A DNA stretch of 64,000 bases, taken from VRUE01 sp963715625 (GTDB taxonomy: Bacteria; Actinomycetota; Thermoleophilia; Solirubrobacterales; 70-9). The notes beneath the pieces were generated by a model. That model was not told the origin of the DNA and did no database searches. It saw only the letters and a program-made list of their open reading frames with translations. The number at the start of each line of letters is the position of its first letter. Position 1 is the first letter of the stretch. This document shows, one piece after another, positions 31,819 to 41,343 of the stretch. The DNA lies in contig OY970260.1 of assembly GCA_963715625.1 (NCBI GenBank), positions 868,001-932,000 of the forward strand, in the 5' to 3' direction. Position numbers and translations under genes: made by a program.

Positions 31819-32160
31819 CTACTCGAGCGTGCCCGGTGCGACCTGGACGAACGGGTAGAGGGAGCGAAGCTCGGCCACGGGGCGGCGGTTCTCGGCGATC
31901 AGCTCGCCGATCTCCTCGGGGAACTCCTCGCGGTAGGCAAGCGCCAGCCGGACTTGGCCCTCACTCAGATGCGTGTCGGCGAGCAGCCGCTCCAGCGAGC
32001 CGAAGTCATCCGCCATCTGGGCGATCTCCCAGACGTCCAGACCCGAGCCGACGACCCAGGCCCGCCGGCGGGTGTCCCCTCCCCGAAATGCGATTCCCGG
32101 AAAGCGGCGCGTGCGGGCCGTCTCCTCGGTGAAGGCCTCAACCACGCCGCTCGGCCTCAT
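31819..32160 (-). CDS. DUF433-like antitoxin
   Basis: 113 residues from ATG 32160. GLDVWEIAQMADDFGSLERL (near residue 41) and HLSEGQVRLALAYREEFPEE form the DUF433 HTH-like antitoxin fold. The partner toxin gene is broken, so it may be an orphan. It starts 23 bp inside the 3' end of the phosphotransferase gene. Confidence 0.78.
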   Translation of the reverse strand: MRPSGVVEAFTEETARTRRFPGIAFRGGDTRRRAWVVGSGLDVWEIAQMADDFGSLERLLADTHLSEGQVRLALAYREEFPEEIGELIAENRRPVAELRSLYPFVQVAPGTLE

Positions 32161-32206
32161 CCGCCGCCTCGGCCAGGCGCTCGACCAGGCGGGCGAACGC
32201 TTCTAT
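32138..32206 (-). repeat. Phosphotransferase 3' end, parental copy
   Basis: Partner of the repeat at 31533-31598; encodes AFARLVERLAEAADEAERRG and the stop. Confidence 0.9.
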
Positions 32207-33202
32207 GCCGGGGTCGACCTTGCCGTACTGGCCGGCTGCGTAGCGGGCGTAGACGCCCTCGAGGATGATCGCCAGCTTCCAGTAGCCGAGGGCTATGAAG
32301 AAGTCGAGCTGGGAGAGGTCGCGGCCGGAGCGCTCGGCGTAGCGGGCCCGCAGCTGCTCGCGGTTGGGGAAGCCGGGAGCGAGGGTGGCGGGCTGGCCGA
32401 GGGCGATGAGCTCTTCACCCGGCTCGGGCCAGTAGACCATCAGCAGGCCGACGTCGGCGAGCGGGTCGCCAAGGGTGCAGAGCTCCCAGTCGACCACCGC
32501 GGCGACCTCGCCGCTCGGCGCGAGGATCATGTTGTCGAGCCGGTAGTCGCCGTGGACGATCGTCGCCGGTCCCTGCTCGGGTATCCGCGCCGCGAGCCGC
32601 TCGTGAACGGCGTCGACCGCATCCAGCTCGCGGGCTTTCGACTTCTCCCACTGGCCGTGCCAGCGGCGCAGCTGGCGGGCGACGTAGTCCTCCTTGCGGC
32701 CCAGGTCGCCGAGCCCGACCGCGTCCGGGTCGACGGCGTGGATCTCGACCAGGGTGTCGACGACGCGCTCGCCGATCGCCCGCCGGTCGGCCTCCTCGGG
32801 GAAGGCCCCGGCCTCGGCCAGGCCGCGCAGGATCGGGCCCTCGACGAACTCCATCACATAGAAGGGGGCGCCGTTGACGCTCTCCTCCTCGCAGAGGCCG
32901 ACGACCGGCGCCACCGGCACCGCGGTCGGCGCCAGGGCCGAGACGACCTTGTGCTCGCGGCCCATGTCATGCGCGGAGCCGAGCCGCTTGCCCAGCGGCG
33001 GCCGCCGCAGCGCCCAGTGTCCCCCGGCGGCGTCGCGCACCGCGTAGGTCAGGTTCGAGTGCCCGCCCGAGATCCGCTCGAAGGAGAGCGGCAGCTGCAC
33101 GCCGGGCACGTGCTCGGCGAACCACCCCTCGACCCCGTCCCGGTCGATGCCCTGCGGGGCCTCCCCGATGCCGTCGGCGGTGCCTGTAGCCTCGTCGCCC
33201 AT
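32138..33202 (-). CDS. Phosphotransferase (aminoglycoside phosphotransferase/ACAD11-N-like kinase fold)
   Basis: 354 residues from ATG 33202. ISGGHSNLTYAVRDAAGGHW and WALRRPPLG mark the nucleotide-binding N-lobe; the catalytic loop is IVHGDYRLDNMILAP (HGDxxxxN) and the DFG-equivalent is VVDWELCTLGDPLAD. This subgroup is common next to acyl-CoA metabolism genes and is thought to phosphorylate hydroxyacyl substrates rather than antibiotics. The 3' end is duplicated at 31533-31598. Its 5' end overlaps the divergent kinase gene. Confidence 0.88.
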   Translation of the reverse strand: MGDEATGTADGIGEAPQGIDRDGVEGWFAEHVPGVQLPLSFERISGGHSNLTYAVRDAAGGHWALRRPPLGKRLGSAHDMGREHKVVSALAPTAVPVAPVVGLCEEESVNGAPFYVMEFVEGPILRGLAEAGAFPEEADRRAIGERVVDTLVEIHAVDPDAVGLGDLGRKEDYVARQLRRWHGQWEKSKARELDAVDAVHERLAARIPEQGPATIVHGDYRLDNMILAPSGEVAAVVDWELCTLGDPLADVGLLMVYWPEPGEELIALGQPATLAPGFPNREQLRARYAERSGRDLSQLDFFIALGYWKLAIILEGVYARYAAGQYGKVDPGIEAFARLVERLAEAADEAERRG

Positions 33203-34499
33203 AGCCGCGCAAGCATATTCCCGACGCCGATTTCGCCTCAGCCCGTCGGTCGCCAACCGGCTGACGATCGGCTTCGCGATCGGCTTCGCGGTGCTCACGG
33301 GACTCGCGGTGATCGGGGTCGCCCGCTTCCTGCAGCAGCGCCAGGACTTCGAGGACGCCACCGCGCGCTCCTACCAGGTCGAGATCGCCGCCCGCAACCG
33401 GCTGGCCGAAGGCGCCCCCCCGGGCCCGGCGCGTGCCGCGATCCTCGCCCAGAAGCGGTCGCGCCAGAGGCTGCGCGACGAGATCGACAGCGAGACCCGC
33501 GACACCGCACTGCTGGTCGGCGCCGGGCTGATCGCCGGCCTGACCGGGGCGGCGCTGCTCTTCGCCGGCCTGATCGCCTCGATGCGGCGGCCGCTGGAGG
33601 AGCTGGTCGACGCCTCCGGCCGCCTCGCCGGCGGCGACCTCGACGCGCGGGTCAAGGTCGGGGGCCTCTCGGAGACCGCCGCGCTCGGCGAAGCCTTCAA
33701 CGAGATGGCCGCCGAGCTGCAGCGGCGCACCGGCGAGCGCGACCAGCTGGAAACGATGAAGGACGAGTTCGTGCTCACCGCCTCGCACGAGCTGCGCAGC
33801 CCGCTCACCTCGGTGCAGGGCTTCGCCGAGCTGCTGATGCTGGAGCGCGACAAGCTCTCCCCGGCCCAGGCGGACACGGTCGAGATCATCCTCGACAACA
33901 CCCGCCACCTGGTGCGGCTGCTCAACGACCTGCTCGACCTTGCTCGCAGCGATGCCGGCCGCCTCACGATCAAGCCGGCACCCGCCGGCGTCTCCTCGCT
34001 GGTCGAGGACGCGGTGCGGACGATGCGAAGCCAGACCGAGGCCCGGGGCCAGTCCCTGGCGCAGCGGGTCGAGCCCGGCCTGCCCCAGGTGAGCGTCGAC
34101 CGCGACCGCATCCGCCAGGTCCTGGTGAACCTGATCACCAACGCCCACGAGTACAGTCCCGACGGCGCATCGATCGAGGTGACGGCCACTCGCCAGGGAG
34201 GGGAAGTGGAGATGGCCGTGAAGGACGACGGGCCCGGAATGGCAGCGGACCAGCTCGAGCACATATTCGACCGCTTCACGCGGGGCGACGCCGGCCTCAC
34301 CCAGCACGTCGGCGGCACCGGCCTCGGCCTGGCGATCTCCAAGTCGCTGGTCGAGCTGCACGGCGGCACGATCGAGGCCGAGTCGGCCGAGGGCCAGGGC
34401 TCCACCTTCCGCGTCCGCCTCCCCAGTTCCCCGGCCGACGGGCCTGAAAGGAGACATATAGGCGTATCTGAGGCCCGTCGGCAGGAGGGGGCGCGATGA
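33180..34499 (+). CDS. Sensor histidine kinase
   Basis: 439 residues from GTG 33180; the true start is uncertain because the frame overlaps the divergent phosphotransferase start (ATG 33147 is another option). Two membrane helices (VANRLTIGFAIGFAVLTG and LLVGAGLIAGLTGAALLFAG) flank a short sensor loop. Then HAMP, the H-box FVLTASHELRSPLTSVQGF, and HATPase motifs N (NLITNAHEYSPDG), G1 (KDDGPGMAAD), F and G2 (GGTGLGLAISK). The C-terminal 20 residues are encoded by a 49-bp palindromic element. ATGA overlap with the response regulator. Confidence 0.9.
   Translation: MPVASSPIAAQAYSRRRFRLSPSVANRLTIGFAIGFAVLTGLAVIGVARFLQQRQDFEDATARSYQVEIAARNRLAEGAPPGPARAAILAQKRSRQRLRDEIDSETRDTALLVGAGLIAGLTGAALLFAGLIASMRRPLEELVDASGRLAGGDLDARVKVGGLSETAALGEAFNEMAAELQRRTGERDQLETMKDEFVLTASHELRSPLTSVQGFAELLMLERDKLSPAQADTVEIILDNTRHLVRLLNDLLDLARSDAGRLTIKPAPAGVSSLVEDAVRTMRSQTEARGQSLAQRVEPGLPQVSVDRDRIRQVLVNLITNAHEYSPDGASIEVTATRQGGEVEMAVKDDGPGMAADQLEHIFDRFTRGDAGLTQHVGGTGLGLAISKSLVELHGGTIEAESAEGQGSTFRVRLPSSPADGPERRHIGVSEARRQEGAR
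34434..34482. repeat. 49-bp palindromic element, copy B
   Basis: 12-bp perfect terminal arms GCCGACGGGCCT and AGGCCCGTCGGC; inner 25 nt variable. Same length and ends as 45113-45161. Lies in the 3' end of the histidine kinase gene, adding about 17 codons. Confidence 0.85.
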
Positions 34500-34861
34500 C
34501 TCGGGTGCTGATCGCGGACGACTCGGAGACGATTCTGCTGCTGCTGCGGACGCGGCTGGAGATGGAGGGGTACGAGGTGCTGACTGCGGCTGACGGGGTA
34601 GAGGTGATCGAGGCGATGCGGGCCGCCGACCCCGGCCCGGACATCCTCCTGCTCGACGCGATGATGCCGCGCAAGTCCGGCATCGAAGCCCTGCGCGAGC
34701 TGCGCGCCGGCGGAGTCGACACCCCGGTCCTGATCGTCAGCGCCCACCAGGACCAGATGGACGCGGGCGCCGCCACCGGCGCCGAGGTGAGCGGCTACGT
34801 CACCAAGCCGATCGACTTCGACCTGCTCTTCGCCAGCATCGCGGAGCTGACGAGCTCTTAG
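34496..34861 (+). CDS. Single-domain response regulator
   Basis: 121 residues, receiver domain only. Acidic pocket D8/D9 (LIADDSE), phosphoacceptor D54 (ILLLDAMMP), Ser in VLIVSAHQD, Lys in YVTKPIDFD. No output domain, so it probably works by protein-protein contact like CheY/Spo0F. Partner of the overlapping histidine kinase. Confidence 0.93.
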   Translation: MTRVLIADDSETILLLLRTRLEMEGYEVLTAADGVEVIEAMRAADPGPDILLLDAMMPRKSGIEALRELRAGGVDTPVLIVSAHQDQMDAGAATGAEVSGYVTKPIDFDLLFASIAELTSS

Positions 34862-34924
34862 CGATCAGGTAGTCGTCCTCGGGATCGGCTGACACAAGAA
34901 TCGGCCCCCGCCGATGGAGGGTAT

Positions 34925-34957
34925 GGCCCGATCCCGCGGCATGAGCGGGATCGGGCC
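34925..34957. terminator. Bidirectional terminator
   Basis: GGCCCGATCCCGC and GCGGGATCGGGCC, perfect 13-bp stem, 7-nt loop, followed by TTATT on the + strand. Between the response regulator and the convergent repeat protein gene. Confidence 0.8.
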
Positions 34958-34983
34958 TTATTCAAGCCGAGACTTCCAGCTGA

Positions 34984-35481
34984 CTAACCGGTGATGGCAG
35001 CTACTGAGGTGCAGATCGCGGTGACGGTCATGCTCACGCCCGGGCCCGTTCCCCACCCGGTTGCAACCCATCCGGTTCGGGATGTAGTCGGTCCGCTGTC
35101 GTTCACGTAGGCGCTGGGCTCGTTATTGACGGTTGCCCCGCCGCCGATGACGTAGGTTCCGGCCGGGCAGCTTGCCGTCGCGCTGGGAAACGTTTCGGCC
35201 AGTGCAACCGTCACGGTGGCGTACTGAACGCTCGCCAGGCTGCCGGCGGTGACTCCGGCGAGCGTGCTCTCGTTGATCTGATTGCCGGTGAGCGAATTCG
35301 GCTTGACCTGATTCCCGGTCAGCGTCTTGGCCTTGACCCGGTTGCCGGGAATCGAGTTCGACTTGATCTGACTGCCACTGATCTTCCCGGCCGCATAGAC
35401 CGATCCTCCTAGCGCCACGAAGAGCGCAACGAAGGCGATTACATTGGAGAACGTGAGCATCTTCCTGATTCGAGCCATCAT
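34984..35481 (-). CDS. Secreted repeat protein of the same N-anchor type
   Basis: 165 residues. RIRKMLTFSNVIAFVALFVA is the signal/anchor, followed by repeats of the form SQIKSNSIPGNRVKAKTLTG and NQVKPNSLTGNQINESTLAG, then a C-terminal domain with two cysteines (SCPAGTYVIGGG; AICTSVAA). AGGAG precedes tandem ATG codons (35481, 35478); the second has the better spacing. A more distant paralogue of the 29-31 kb group. Confidence 0.78.
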   Translation of the reverse strand: MMARIRKMLTFSNVIAFVALFVALGGSVYAAGKISGSQIKSNSIPGNRVKAKTLTGNQVKPNSLTGNQINESTLAGVTAGSLASVQYATVTVALAETFPSATASCPAGTYVIGGGATVNNEPSAYVNDSGPTTSRTGWVATGWGTGPGVSMTVTAICTSVAAITG

Positions 35482-35604
35482 GAAATCTCCTGACGAAATG
35501 AGACTGGACGGAACCTCCCGAAAACCCGCCGCGACCCTATTGCACAAAACAAACCCTGTCCAGATAGAGATGTCTTCACGAATTTGCCCCGCGCGTGCTG
35601 CGTC

Positions 35605-37074
35605 TCAGCTCCTCGCGATCTCGAGGCGGATCTCTCTTCCCTTCAGCTTCGTGCCGTCGAGGTACTCGACGGTGCGCTCGGCGACGTCGGGGTCGACGTG
35701 GACGAAGGAGAAGCGATGCAGGACGTGGACGTCGCGGACGGCGTCGTCGGAAAGGACGGCGCCCTCGCGCAGGGCCCAGCGCAGGTCGTCCTCGGTGATG
35801 CCGCTGCGCTCGCCGCGGTTGACGAAGAGCTTGACCGGGCCGCCGGGCTCCGCGGCCTCCTTCTCGGTGCCGCCCCGAGAGCCGGCCTTCTCCCGCCCCG
35901 CGGCCGCGGGCTTGGCCTCGGGGCGCTCGCGGCGGCGCGGGCGCGGGGCGTGCTCGAGCCGCTCCTCGGGCGTTTCCCACTCCCCGATCGTCGTCTTCAC
36001 GTCGCGCTCGATGCGGCCGATCTCATCGCGCTGGGCGGGGGTGACGAAGGTGATCGCGCGGCCCGTCCGCCCGACCCGGCCAGTGCGCCCGATGCGGTGC
36101 ACGTAGACCTCCGAAGAGGCCGGCACGTCGAAGTTGATCACGTGGGTGACGTGCTCGATGTCGAGGCCGCGGGCGGCGATGTCGGTGGCGACCAGCAGCC
36201 GTACCCGGTGGTCCTTGAAGGCGATCATCACGCCGTCGCGCGAGCCCTGGCTCATGTCGCCGTGCAGGGCCTTCACGTCGAGCCCTTTGTCCTTCAGGGT
36301 CTTCTCCAGGCGCGAGGCGCCGATCTTGGTGCGGCAGAAGATGATCGCCTGCTCGGGCTCCTCGGCCCGCAGCAGCTCCACCAGCCTCGACGCCTTCTCT
36401 TTGGCCGGGACCTCGACGTAGGCCTGGGCGATCGCGTCAACCGTCAGCTTCTTCGGCGTGATCCGGATCGTCGTCGGGTCGTACATGTGGCTCTCGGCCA
36501 GCCGCTTGATCGGCGGCGGCATCGTCGCCGAGAAGAGCGCCGTCTGGCGCCCGCTCGGGCACATCCGCAGGATCTTCTCGACGTCCTCGATGAAGCCGAG
36601 GTCGAGCATCTCGTCGGCCTCGTCGAGGACGACGTAGCGTGCCGCCGTGAGAACCAGCGAGCGCCGGCCCATCAGGTCCATCATCCGCCCCACCGTCGCC
36701 ACGACGACGTGGGCGCCGGAGCGCAGCTGGGACTGCTGGGATTTGATCGGGGCACCGCCGAAGACGGCGACGATCTCGACGTCGAGGTGCTCGGCGTAGG
36801 CGCGCAGCGCCTGCGTCACCTGGATGCAGAGCTCGCGGGTCGGCGTCAGCACGACCGCCTGCACCTCGTCGACGCCGGGGTCGACGTACTGCAGCAGCGG
36901 CAGCCCGAAGGCAGCGGTCTTGCCGGTGCCGGTCTGCGCCTGGCCGATCACGTCGTGGCCGCCGAGCAGCTCCGGGATCGCCTCCTCCTGGATCGGCGTC
37001 GGGTCCTCGAAGCCGAGCTCGTCGATTGCCTGCTGGATCTGCGGCGAGAGGCCGAGCTCTTTGAAAGCGGTCAT
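35605..37074 (-). CDS. DEAD-box ATP-dependent RNA helicase (DeaD/CshA type)
   Basis: 489 residues with all helicase motifs in order: Q (PTPIQEEAIP), I (AQTGTGKTAAF), Ia (TPTRELCIQ), II (VLDEADEMLDLGF), III (FSATMP), V (VATDIAARGLDIEH), VI (VHRIGRTGR). An Arg/Pro-rich linker (about residues 375-410) leads to a DbpA-like RNA-binding domain (VKLFVNRGERSGITEDDLRW). Unwinds RNA during ribosome assembly, mRNA decay or cold adaptation. It is the second gene after the quinone reductase, overlapping by 4 bp. Confidence 0.94.
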   Translation of the reverse strand: MTAFKELGLSPQIQQAIDELGFEDPTPIQEEAIPELLGGHDVIGQAQTGTGKTAAFGLPLLQYVDPGVDEVQAVVLTPTRELCIQVTQALRAYAEHLDVEIVAVFGGAPIKSQQSQLRSGAHVVVATVGRMMDLMGRRSLVLTAARYVVLDEADEMLDLGFIEDVEKILRMCPSGRQTALFSATMPPPIKRLAESHMYDPTTIRITPKKLTVDAIAQAYVEVPAKEKASRLVELLRAEEPEQAIIFCRTKIGASRLEKTLKDKGLDVKALHGDMSQGSRDGVMIAFKDHRVRLLVATDIAARGLDIEHVTHVINFDVPASSEVYVHRIGRTGRVGRTGRAITFVTPAQRDEIGRIERDVKTTIGEWETPEERLEHAPRPRRRERPEAKPAAAGREKAGSRGGTEKEAAEPGGPVKLFVNRGERSGITEDDLRWALREGAVLSDDAVRDVHVLHRFSFVHVDPDVAERTVEYLDGTKLKGREIRLEIARS

Positions 37075-38018
37075 CGGGACGGGTCCAGGAGGAGCTTGCC
37101 GGCGGTGCGCCGCGCGATCAGGTCTTCGTGGGCGCGGGCCGCCTCGGAGAGCGGGTAGACGTCGCCGACCGTGACCTCGAGCTCGCCGGCGGCGACCGCG
37201 CCGAGCAGCTCACCGATCATCGGCGCGACCAGCTCGCGGCGGGCGAGGAGGTGGACGAGCCAGAAGCCGATCACGGACTTCGAGCCGCGCAGCAGGGCCG
37301 CGGTGGAGACATCGCGCTGCTCGCGCGAGGCGATCCCGAAGACGACCATGCGCCCGAACGGCGCCAGCACGCCGAGCTCGGCGTCGAAGGCGTCGCCGCC
37401 GCTCATGTGCAGGACCGCGTCGACCCGCTCGCCGCCGTTGGCCTCGCGGATCGCCGCGCCGAGGTCCTCAGAGCGCGAGTCGACCGTGGCGTCGGCGCCG
37501 AGTCGCTCTACCAGCGCCCGCTTCTCCTCGCTGGAAGCGAGGCCGATCACCCTCGCCCCGGCCCGCTTGCCGAGCTGCACCGCGAGGCTGCCGGTGCCCC
37601 CGGCCGCGGCCTCGACCACCAGGGTCTCGCCCGGCTCGACCCGGGCGCAGCGCCGCACCAGCGCCATCGCGGTCAGCCCCTGCAAGAGCAGCGCCGCGGC
37701 CTGGTCGTCGTCGACCTCGTCGGGCACGGGAATCAGCAGCGCCTCCGGCACCGCCACCTTCTCGGCGTATCCGCCGCTGCCCAGCAAGGCTGCGACCCGC
37801 CGCCCATCCGGGGTCTTGCCGCTTATCTCGGCGCCCGGGATCAGCGGCAGAGTCTGCTCAGCCAGGTAGTCGTTCCGCGTCGTATGCGTATCCGCAAAGT
37901 TGATCCCACTCCGAGAAACATCGATCACGACCATCCCATCGCCGGCCACGGGATCCTCAACCTCCACGAAGCGCAATACCTCAGGGCCGCCGAACTCCTC
38001 GATCTGAATCGCCTTCAT
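37071..38018 (-). CDS. NADPH:quinone oxidoreductase-like medium-chain reductase
   Basis: 315 residues. MKAIQIEEFGGPEVLRF opens a GroES-like domain without zinc ligands; the NADPH site is VVEAAAGGTGSLAVQLGKRA near residue 133. SGGDAFDAELGVLAPFGRMV and the C-terminal YPLSEAARAHEDLIARRTAG are typical of the QOR family. Reduces quinones or alkenals. It overlaps the DEAD-box helicase gene (4 bp) and is divergent from the PfkB gene. Confidence 0.92.
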   Translation of the reverse strand: MKAIQIEEFGGPEVLRFVEVEDPVAGDGMVVIDVSRSGINFADTHTTRNDYLAEQTLPLIPGAEISGKTPDGRRVAALLGSGGYAEKVAVPEALLIPVPDEVDDDQAAALLLQGLTAMALVRRCARVEPGETLVVEAAAGGTGSLAVQLGKRAGARVIGLASSEEKRALVERLGADATVDSRSEDLGAAIREANGGERVDAVLHMSGGDAFDAELGVLAPFGRMVVFGIASREQRDVSTAALLRGSKSVIGFWLVHLLARRELVAPMIGELLGAVAAGELEVTVGDVYPLSEAARAHEDLIARRTAGKLLLDPSR

Positions 38019-38081
38019 CGGTGGCGAACCATAGTCGGCAGCTCTCCAAGCAGCTTGCCTGGGGGAATGGCCTCGGTGGCG

Positions 38082-38106
38082 AAGGGGTTGGTGGCCCCAA
38101 CCCCTT
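38082..38106. promoter_or_regulatory. Hairpin upstream of PfkB kinase gene
   Basis: AAGGGGTTGG and CCAACCCCTT around TGGCC, ending 14 bp before the ATG. Could fold in the leader mRNA or serve as operator for the divergent pair. Confidence 0.5.
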
Positions 38107-38120
38107 AACCTCCCCGCCCC

Positions 38121-39050
<930 letters not shown>

Positions 39051-39138
39051 CGCCCTTCAGTTCTCCGTAACGCAACAGGCCAGGCGAGCCGAGCTGCGAT
39101 ACTGGCCGCTCCAGTTGAAACGGCTCGAGGAGGGGGCG

Positions 39139-40539
<1,401 letters not shown>

Positions 40540-40553
40540 AAGACGAGGTGTGA

Positions 40554-40654
40554 GGGCATCGGTCCTCCTCCCACGGAGACCGTCCGTCCTGCAGTGCCAT
40601 CAGTTGCGGGAGCGGGTCGCTCCCAAAGCCTCCGTGGGAGGAGGACCGATGCCC
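40554..40654. promoter_or_regulatory. 24-bp inverted repeat sequestering a ribosome-binding site
   Basis: Arms 40554-40577 and 40631-40654 are perfect complements with a 53-nt loop. The right arm contains GGGAGGAGGACCG and the ATG (40649), so in mRNA reading through from the citrate synthase gene the stem would hide the start site. It may be a translational switch or just a terminator-like structure. Confidence 0.72.
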
Positions 40655-41029
40655 TTTCGTATTCTGCGCCCCTTGAGCGCGTGGAAGCTGACTGTGCGGG
40701 ATGGGTCGGACGTGGAGCATCTGAGCTTTGGGGAGCTTGGGGAGGCTGTGGCGGCTATGCGGGAGCGGGCGTTGGCTATTCGGGCTGAGGGGCCGGTGAA
40801 GGCCGTGTCGTCGCTGAGGGACTTTGCGCCGGAGGACCAGGTTCGGGCTCGGTTGCAGCTGAGCGGGAAGGGGTGGCTGCGCAAGCCGGTGGCGGGGGTG
40901 GACGTGCGCGGGGACGGGACCTTCATGCCATATCGGGGCGGGGTGCGGCGCGAAGAGCTCGACCCTAGCGGGCACGAGACGCCGTTCGACCTGGTGCGCG
41001 AGACTCTGGAACGTGATGGCCGAGACTGA
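40649..41029 (+). CDS. Hypothetical protein
   Basis: 126 residues, beginning MPFRILRPLSAWKLTVRDGS. No family recognised; no membrane segment. RARLQLSGKGWLRKPVAGVD and VRGDGTFMPYRGGVRREELD suggest a small alpha/beta fold. GGAGGAGG before the ATG is inside the inverted repeat. Overlaps the next gene by 14 bp, so the two are co-translated. Confidence 0.65.
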   Translation: MPFRILRPLSAWKLTVRDGSDVEHLSFGELGEAVAAMRERALAIRAEGPVKAVSSLRDFAPEDQVRARLQLSGKGWLRKPVAGVDVRGDGTFMPYRGGVRREELDPSGHETPFDLVRETLERDGRD

Positions 41030-41327
41030 GATACCCAAGGGCAGCTACGCCGCCGGGCGGCGGGTGAAGCTGCCCGCCGGCGCGGAAGCGCCGTACGCGG
41101 TCTTCGTCAACGGCGTCGAGCAGCGCGAGGGCGCCGACTACGACGTGCGTGCCGGCGAGATCGTCTTCACCCGCCAGATCGTCAAGGAGAAGGTCGGCAC
41201 CGGCCGCTGGCTGGCGATGTACCTCGGGCTCTTCGGCACCTACCGCAAGGACGAGACGGTCGACCTCCAGTTCCAGCGGGGCAGGAAGACCGAGCTGGCC
41301 TCCGACCTGCCGGTGCAGCCGGACTGA
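41016..41327 (+). CDS. Small beta-rich hypothetical protein
   Basis: 103 residues from ATG 41016. PYAVFVNGVEQREGADYDVR and AGEIVFTRQ resemble the short beta-sandwich seen in phage tail-fibre repeats (VNG...G.DY.V...I.F), but no phage genes are near. A hydrophobic patch (GRWLAMYLGLFGTYR) follows. Function unknown. Convergent with the Fic gene, 16 bp apart. Confidence 0.65.
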   Translation: MAETEIPKGSYAAGRRVKLPAGAEAPYAVFVNGVEQREGADYDVRAGEIVFTRQIVKEKVGTGRWLAMYLGLFGTYRKDETVDLQFQRGRKTELASDLPVQPD

Positions 41328-41343
41328 TATGACCCAGAAGCGG

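Noticed and set aside
33147..33180. ATG 33147 as start of the histidine kinase gene
   Set aside because: It would place the kinase start 55 bp inside the divergent phosphotransferase gene; GTG 33180 lessens the overlap, though the true start remains uncertain.
32138..33202. Aminoglycoside resistance gene
   Set aside because: The kinase fold is shared, but the subgroup is the acyl-metabolism-associated phosphotransferase; there is no resistance context.
41016..41327. Phage tail-fibre gene
   Set aside because: Only a short beta-strand pattern is similar and there are no phage genes around.
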